NCBI GenBank assembly: GCA_900752625.1 | Contig: CAADWC010000290.1 | Location: 1 to 10,248 of the forward strand | Reading direction: 5' to 3' | DNA: 10,248 nucleotides | Source of the DNA: Oscillospiraceae bacterium | GTDB taxonomy: Bacteria > Bacillota > Clostridia > Oscillospirales > Ruminococcaceae | Shown: positions 6,619-10,248 of the stretch, piece by piece | How the letters are laid out: each line of letters opens with the position of its first letter | Numbering within the stretch: position 1 is the stretch's first letter | The notes under the pieces: model-generated | The model's database searches: none | What the model was told of the DNA's origin: nothing | Seen by the model: the letters and a program-made list of their open reading frames with translations, nothing else | Position numbers and translations under genes: made by a program

Positions 6619-7194
6619 CTATTTTACCTCTCTGCCCAGAGCAAACGCCTTTTTGTTCAGCTCAAGGAACTTCGGCGGAACACACTGCTCGAGAGCCTGC
6701 TGCCATACGCTTTCCTCAAATGGCATTTTTGTGGAAACAACTCCCATAAGCACAACGTTTGACGCCTTGGCTGTTCCTGCCTGCTCTGCAAGTTCAAGAG
6801 CGTCAACGGCAATAACGTCAACTCCCAGATTCTTGATCTTTTCTATTATATTTTCGGGATATTCTGCAGCTCCGGTGATTACAGGCATAGGGTCTATCTT
6901 CTGTGTAGAAGTTATAAGATGTCCTCCCTTTTTCAGGTACGGCAGCCATCTTGCCGCTTCAAGCTGCTCAAAGCTGATTATGATATCAGCCTCACCCTTA
7001 TTTACAACAGGCGAGCATACCTCATCGCCGTACTTCACATATGTAACGACCGAGCCTCCTCTCTGGCTCATTCCGTGTACCTCGCTTACCTTAACGTCGT
7101 AATTCTGCGAAAGCAGAACGTTTCCTATAATTCTTGACGCAAGCAGTGAACCCTGTCCGCCTACGCCGACTATCATAATCGATTTAGTTTCCAT
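6619..7194 (-). CDS. iorB: Indolepyruvate:ferredoxin oxidoreductase beta subunit
   Basis: The 191-residue product is the gamma-type (POR/KOR gamma-like) subunit of the oxygen-sensitive enzyme that oxidatively decarboxylates aryl pyruvates to aryl-acetyl-CoA, passing electrons to ferredoxin. Visible marks are the GVGGQG loop at 10-15 and the family signature HGMSQRGGSV at 40-49, followed by a DIIISFE strand and a hydrophobic end. Length is normal for IorB. GAGGT sits about 7 nt before the ATG. In most genomes iorB directly follows iorA; here about 1.1 kb containing a zinc-ribbon gene and crcB separates them, yet all remain on one strand. crcB ends 24 bp upstream and the HD gene starts 3 bp downstream. 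Confidence 0.93.
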   Translation of the reverse strand: METKSIMIVGVGGQGSLLASRIIGNVLLSQNYDVKVSEVHGMSQRGGSVVTYVKYGDEVCSPVVNKGEADIIISFEQLEAARWLPYLKKGGHLITSTQKIDPMPVITGAAEYPENIIEKIKNLGVDVIAVDALELAEQAGTAKASNVVLMGVVSTKMPFEESVWQQALEQCVPPKFLELNKKAFALGREVK

Positions 7195-7218
7195 TATCTA
7201 CACCTCATATATAATAAT

Positions 7219-7608
7219 TCAATTGCCGGTCAGCCGCTTTCCCAGCATTATTCCCAGCCATACTCCCAGCAAACAGCCTGCCACGCTTAAAACTATATAC
7301 GCAGCTCCCATAACCGTTCTGCCTTTATCCAGAAGCCCGAAGGCCTCCAGAGAAAAAGTTGAAAAGGTAGTAAAACCTCCGCAAACTCCTGTTTTAAAGA
7401 ATGTAACAGCGGTTTGATTATATTTTCCGGAAGCCGTAAACCCTGCAATAAATCCAATAGCTAAGGCGCCGGCAAGATTTACGATCAGAGTCGCCGCAGG
7501 AAAATCGCCACGGAAAGGCAGCAGACCAATCATATATCTCAGCACTGCACCGGCGGCACCACCTGCGGCAACTGCAAGAATTGACGTAAGCTTCATTTTT
7601 ATGACCAT
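7219..7608 (-). CDS. crcB: CrcB/Fluc fluoride channel
   Basis: The 129-residue membrane protein has four predicted helices (about 7-28, 38-59, 67-90 and 98-122) and the hallmarks of the Fluc/CrcB family: GGAAGAVLRY at 16-25, the conserved asparagine N44 in LIVNLAGA, and GGFTTFSTFS at 77-86. Fluc proteins are dual-topology dimers that let fluoride leak out of the cell. The reading frame offers two starts. I use the ATG at 7608; the ATG at 7596 gives the more usual MKLTSI start but has poorer ribosome-site spacing. No fluoride riboswitch is visible upstream. It ends 24 bp before iorB and is therefore probably read with the oxidoreductase genes, an unexpected partnership. A single copy is encoded here; some Firmicutes carry paired crcB genes. 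Confidence 0.93.
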   Translation of the reverse strand: MVIKMKLTSILAVAAGGAAGAVLRYMIGLLPFRGDFPAATLIVNLAGALAIGFIAGFTASGKYNQTAVTFFKTGVCGGFTTFSTFSLEAFGLLDKGRTVMGAAYIVLSVAGCLLGVWLGIMLGKRLTGN

Positions 7609-7665
7609 TTTCCTGCCCGGGAAAATGTACCTCCCTTCGATGTGCCTTCAGCCTTTTCTTTCTTA

Positions 7666-7785
7666 TCAAATAATCGTGCCGAAATCCTTTCTCATATCAA
7701 AGAGCATTTACATAAAGCCCTTGTGATACGGTATAAAGCTTTTATTTTCAATCATAGACAAAATCTGCGCCTTGTTCGCCCGCAT
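7666..7785 (-). other. Two abutting mini-ORFs, possible broken short gene
   Basis: The 215-bp gap between the zinc-ribbon gene and crcB contains, in one frame, a 25-codon ORF (start 7785, stop TAA at 7708-7710) directly followed by ATG at 7707 and a 13-codon ORF ending with TGA at 7666-7668. Without the single TAA this would be one frame of about 39 codons. There is no convincing ribosome site before 7785. It may be chance, a regulatory leader peptide pair or a gene remnant. I do not recognise the peptide. Confidence 0.2.
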
Positions 7786-7823
7786 AACCTGTCCGATCCC
7801 TCAGACCGGGGCGTGAACCGGCT

Positions 7824-8270
7824 TTATGCCTGCTGCGGCTGAATCTGGAAACGCATAATATCAGACACCAGTCCCCTGTACTGATCAATCATTACCTGAT
7901 GCTGAATAGGATATTTCTGCTGAAGCTGAGAAATAACATAATCCACGTTATGGTCGTTAAGCTCCAGCCCCTGAGATATCTGCACCGCGTAATGGTAACA
8001 GTCTGTCAGAAGCTTTTTATTGGTGAACATATGGTATATTTCCTTCAGCTCCCTGTACTGCTCCTTGGTTATCTCACGTCCGCTTTCGCAGTTGTCACAA
8101 AAAATATAATACCCTTTGGTCTTCCAGAAAACAGGTATATAGCATATATGTACCCTGAATACTACCCTTCCAAGATAATGATGTGCAAAACTGCGGCATC
8201 CTCCGCAGACTGTAACTCCCATGGGAACGTCACGTTTAAGCTTGTTTCCCCAACCGTACGGTATAAGCAT
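7824..8270 (-). CDS. Zinc-ribbon protein (zinc-ribbon_15-like), function unknown
   Basis: The 148-residue soluble protein carries a treble-clef or ribbon type Cys4 site: C22-G-G-C25 and C58-D-N-C61. Between the pairs is a hydrophobic HICYIPVFWKTKGYYIFC stretch (41-58), a layout typical of the small zinc-ribbon family whose members read CxxC ... FFIPIF ... YxxxCxxC. The C-terminal half (about 65-145) looks helical and rich in Gln and Tyr, ending QPQQA, with no known motif. Start choice: ATG at 8270 has GAGGAG 9 nt upstream, whereas the longer frame would need a TTG at 8309 overlapping the iorA stop. It starts 35 bp after iorA, so it is likely in the same transcript. It might be a structural or assembly factor, but there is no evidence for a specific role. 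Confidence 0.78.
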   Translation of the reverse strand: MLIPYGWGNKLKRDVPMGVTVCGGCRSFAHHYLGRVVFRVHICYIPVFWKTKGYYIFCDNCESGREITKEQYRELKEIYHMFTNKKLLTDCYHYAVQISQGLELNDHNVDYVISQLQQKYPIQHQVMIDQYRGLVSDIMRFQIQPQQA

Positions 8271-8305
8271 AATTTTCTTCTCCTCTTTAATTATCAAATT
8301 TATTA

Positions 8306-10033
8306 TCAATCCTCAATAGCGTTAAGCCTGCACATCTCCTTGCAGATTCCGCAGCCTACACACTGCGTATGATCTATAACGCACTTGCCGTTATGTATCG
8401 AAATTGCAGGACAGCCGATTTTCAGACATTGCTTACAGCCTACGCATTTATCCGCATTCACTTTGAGAGGAGGATTATGCTTTACATATTTAAGCAATGC
8501 ACAGGGGCGTCTTGAAATTATAACGCTTGGTTCTTCCTTGGCAAGTTCTTCTCTTATAACGGCTTCGGTCTCCGCCATATGATAAGGATCTACCACCCTT
8601 ACGCTTTTTATTCCGATAGCACGGCAAAGTTCTTCAAGGTTTACAGCTGCGGCGGGATCGCCTTTCAGATTCTTGCCTGTGGTAGGATTCTGCTGATGAC
8701 CCGTCATGCCTGTTATAGAATTGTCAAGAATAATTACGGTGGAATTCGTAGCGTTATAGGCGATATTCACCAGTCCTGTCATTCCGCTGTGCATAAAGGT
8801 AGAATCGCCGATAACCGCAACAGAGCTCTTTTCCGCGTCGACTCCCCTCGCCTTGTTAAAACCGTGCAGTCCGCTTATTGAAGCGCCCATGCATATAGTT
8901 GAATCCATAGCGCACAGCGGAGCGGTCGCTCCCAGAGTATAGCAGCCTATATCTCCGGATACCATTACTCCAAGCTTTGAAAGACAGTAGAACAGTCCTC
9001 TGTGCGGACAGCCTGCACACATAACCGGAGGACGAACAGGTACATTTTCAGGAAACTCTGTTTCCTCCGCCTTTTCTCCCAGTATCTTTTCTCTGACGAT
9101 CGCCTGGGATATCTCGCCCATAAGACTGAAAGTATCCTTTCCGTGAACGTCAAGTCCTATCTTTTTGCAATGAGTTTCAAGAACGTCGTCAAGCTCCTCT
9201 ATTACATAAACCGTTTCGCACTTGGCGGCAAAATCCTTGATTATCTTTTCGGGAAGAGGATTTACTATTCCCAGCTTAAGATATGAAGCCTTTGTTCCCA
9301 GAGCCTCCTTGGCGTACTGATAGGCAGCGCCGCTGGTAATCACGCCGATTTTTGTATCGTTGATCTCAAGCTTATTAAGAGGAGAAGTTTCAGCATATTG
9401 TGCAATTTTCTTCATTCTTTCCTCGACCTGAGGGTGACGCCTGATAGCGTTTCCGGGCATCATAACAAACTTCTGAGGATTTTTTTCGTAAGGAATAAGC
9501 TCCTTTTCCTCACGCTCCAGAGTTTCAACAGCCGACTGGGAATGAGACACCCTTGTTGAAAGCCTTACGATAACGGGAGTATCGAACTGCTCCGACAGCT
9601 CAAATGCTGCCTTTGCAAAATCCTTGCATTCCCCAGAATCAGACGGCTCCAACATCATGACCTTTGAAGCGATCGCATGGTGACGGGAATCCTGCTCGTT
9701 CTGAGAAGAATGCATCCCCGGATCGTCGGCAACAGCAATTACCATTCCTGCGTTTACTCCCGTATATCCTGCGGTATAAAGAGGATCGGCGGCAACGTTA
9801 AGACCTACGTGCTTCATCGCGCAGAAGCTTCTCGCACCCGCAATCGACGCTCCGAGAGCGACCTCCATAGCGACCTTTTCATTAGGCGCCCATTCAGCAT
9901 ATACCTCGTCGTACTTAGCGACCTCCTCGGTTATTTCCGTAGACGGAGTTCCGGGATATGAAGAAGCGATTTTACAGCCCGCCTCATACAGACCTCTTGC
10001 AAACGCTTCATTGCCAAGCATAAGTTTTCTCAT
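8306..10033 (-). CDS. iorA: Indolepyruvate:ferredoxin oxidoreductase alpha subunit
   Basis: The 575-residue subunit carries the thiamine diphosphate site and iron-sulfur clusters of the enzyme turning indole-, phenyl- or hydroxyphenyl-pyruvate into the aryl-acetyl-CoA, with CO2 and reduced ferredoxin. Residues 1-160 form the pyrimidine-binding domain (SSYPGTPSTEI near 24-34, E53 in PNEKVAMEVA). The TPP motif spans GDSTFMHSG at 409-417 to DNS at 437-439, preceded by CAGCPHRG near 339-346. The C-terminus is a ferredoxin-like domain with C530-C533-C536-C541 (a four-residue last gap, as known in this family) and C558-C561-C564-C568. I start at 10033 because the MRKLMLGNEA start is the family norm and AAAGGAAAG lies upstream; the in-frame ATG at 10111 adds an unconserved 26 residues. 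It is the first gene of the run, with a strong promoter upstream. Confidence 0.96.
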   Translation of the reverse strand: MRKLMLGNEAFARGLYEAGCKIASSYPGTPSTEITEEVAKYDEVYAEWAPNEKVAMEVALGASIAGARSFCAMKHVGLNVAADPLYTAGYTGVNAGMVIAVADDPGMHSSQNEQDSRHHAIASKVMMLEPSDSGECKDFAKAAFELSEQFDTPVIVRLSTRVSHSQSAVETLEREEKELIPYEKNPQKFVMMPGNAIRRHPQVEERMKKIAQYAETSPLNKLEINDTKIGVITSGAAYQYAKEALGTKASYLKLGIVNPLPEKIIKDFAAKCETVYVIEELDDVLETHCKKIGLDVHGKDTFSLMGEISQAIVREKILGEKAEETEFPENVPVRPPVMCAGCPHRGLFYCLSKLGVMVSGDIGCYTLGATAPLCAMDSTICMGASISGLHGFNKARGVDAEKSSVAVIGDSTFMHSGMTGLVNIAYNATNSTVIILDNSITGMTGHQQNPTTGKNLKGDPAAAVNLEELCRAIGIKSVRVVDPYHMAETEAVIREELAKEEPSVIISRRPCALLKYVKHNPPLKVNADKCVGCKQCLKIGCPAISIHNGKCVIDHTQCVGCGICKEMCRLNAIED

Positions 10034-10132
10034 ATCAATATCTTTCCTTTCGTAATAAAACGCCAAACAGCAGTTCCTGCGTTTCATAATTTCTTTGTTA
10101 AAAAACAACAACTATCCTTGTCAATAAAAATA

Positions 10133-10161
10133 ATTATACCATAAATATATACAAAAATCAA
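10133..10161 (-). promoter_or_regulatory. Strong sigma-A promoter of the iorA gene run
   Basis: On the minus strand TTGATT (10156-10161) and a perfect TATAAT (10133-10138) are 17 nt apart, and TGG before the -10 makes it an extended -10. T-rich DNA upstream (10162-10180) could act as an UP element. Transcription would begin near 10126, giving a leader of about 93 nt before the iorA start at 10033. The leader contains a small TTGTT/AACAA hairpin around 10096-10109 but no recognisable riboswitch or T-box. Confidence 0.8.
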
Positions 10162-10248
10162 TTGCTTTTCTCAAAAAAAAACGCCATTAAGTGTAGGTTT
10201 ACAATAGAAGCATAACAATTCACAAAAAAAGATAGCGGAAAAGGCTGA
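10162..10248. other. AT-rich upstream region, no gene seen
   Basis: The last 87 bases are AT-rich, with A runs near 10174-10182 and 10225-10231. No coding start with a ribosome site is visible on the plus strand before the window ends, and no hairpin terminator is clear on either strand. It may be the shared upstream region of iorA and a gene outside the window. Confidence 0.5.

Noticed and set aside
7609..7823. Fluoride riboswitch upstream of crcB
   Set aside because: I looked for the conserved GGCGAUG and CUCCUAC-like elements with their pseudoknot on the minus strand and did not find them.
8271..8309. Longer zinc-ribbon protein starting at a TTG that overlaps the iorA stop
   Set aside because: The ATG at 8270 has a strong GAGGAG ribosome site at good spacing. 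The extra 13 residues are not part of the zinc-ribbon fold.
10034..10111. Longer iorA start at 10111
   Set aside because: The added 26 residues lie before the family's normal N-terminus and largely correspond to the untranslated leader behind the strong promoter. The ATG at 10033 has a ribosome site.
1..10248. Defence, phage, CRISPR or transposon content
   Set aside because: I found no transposase, integrase, nuclease cluster, regularly spaced repeats, tRNA-linked attachment site or long terminal inverted repeats. All well-supported genes are metabolic or housekeeping types.

Overview
The window looks like the chromosome of a low-to-mid GC, strictly anaerobic gut Firmicute, most likely a Ruminococcus-like member of the Oscillospiraceae. 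The signs are strong AGGAGG-type ribosome sites, sigma-A promoters with TATAAT-like boxes, a secreted GH26 mannanase with CBM35 and fibronectin type III modules, and ferredoxin-dependent 2-oxoacid metabolism. All protein genes I accept lie on the minus strand. The genus is inferred from style and gene content, not proven.

Layout, left to right. Positions 1-694 have no protein gene. They hold two strong bidirectional terminators (2-58 and 384-423) and, between them, a structured plus-strand segment (about 213-310) with nested helices and a possible pseudoknot. I could not match it to a known RNA family. Positions 695-2980 encode an exported beta-mannanase with its own promoter near 3034-3062. 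Positions 3319-3489 encode a 56-residue 2[4Fe-4S] ferredoxin, followed by a terminator and preceded by a promoter that overlaps a cre-like palindrome.

Positions 3640-10033 hold a run of eight minus-strand genes transcribed right to left: iorA, a zinc-ribbon protein, crcB, iorB, an HD-domain protein, a PaaK-type aryl-CoA ligase, a DUF1877 (YfbM-like) protein and a tandem-ACT protein. A very good sigma-A promoter (10133-10161) precedes iorA. Gaps are short within iorB-HD-paaK-DUF1877 (3, 27 and 22 bp). They are longer before crcB (215 bp), before the ACT gene (176 bp) and before the ferredoxin (150 bp), so secondary promoters are possible.

The core chemistry is coherent. IorAB interconverts aryl pyruvates with aryl-acetyl-CoAs using ferredoxin, PaaK interconverts aryl-acetates with their CoA esters using ATP, the small ferredoxin is a plausible electron carrier, and the ACT protein is a plausible aromatic amino acid sensor. 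The set could run oxidatively (aromatic amino acid to aryl-acetate with ATP gain) or reductively (aryl-acetate to aromatic amino acid). CrcB, the zinc-ribbon protein, the HD protein and the DUF1877 protein are passengers or unexplained partners. I found no CRISPR array, tRNA, rRNA, insertion sequence, phage gene or defence system. Most of the window is ordinary metabolic chromosome. The most open items are the orphan structured RNA and the split iorA/iorB arrangement.
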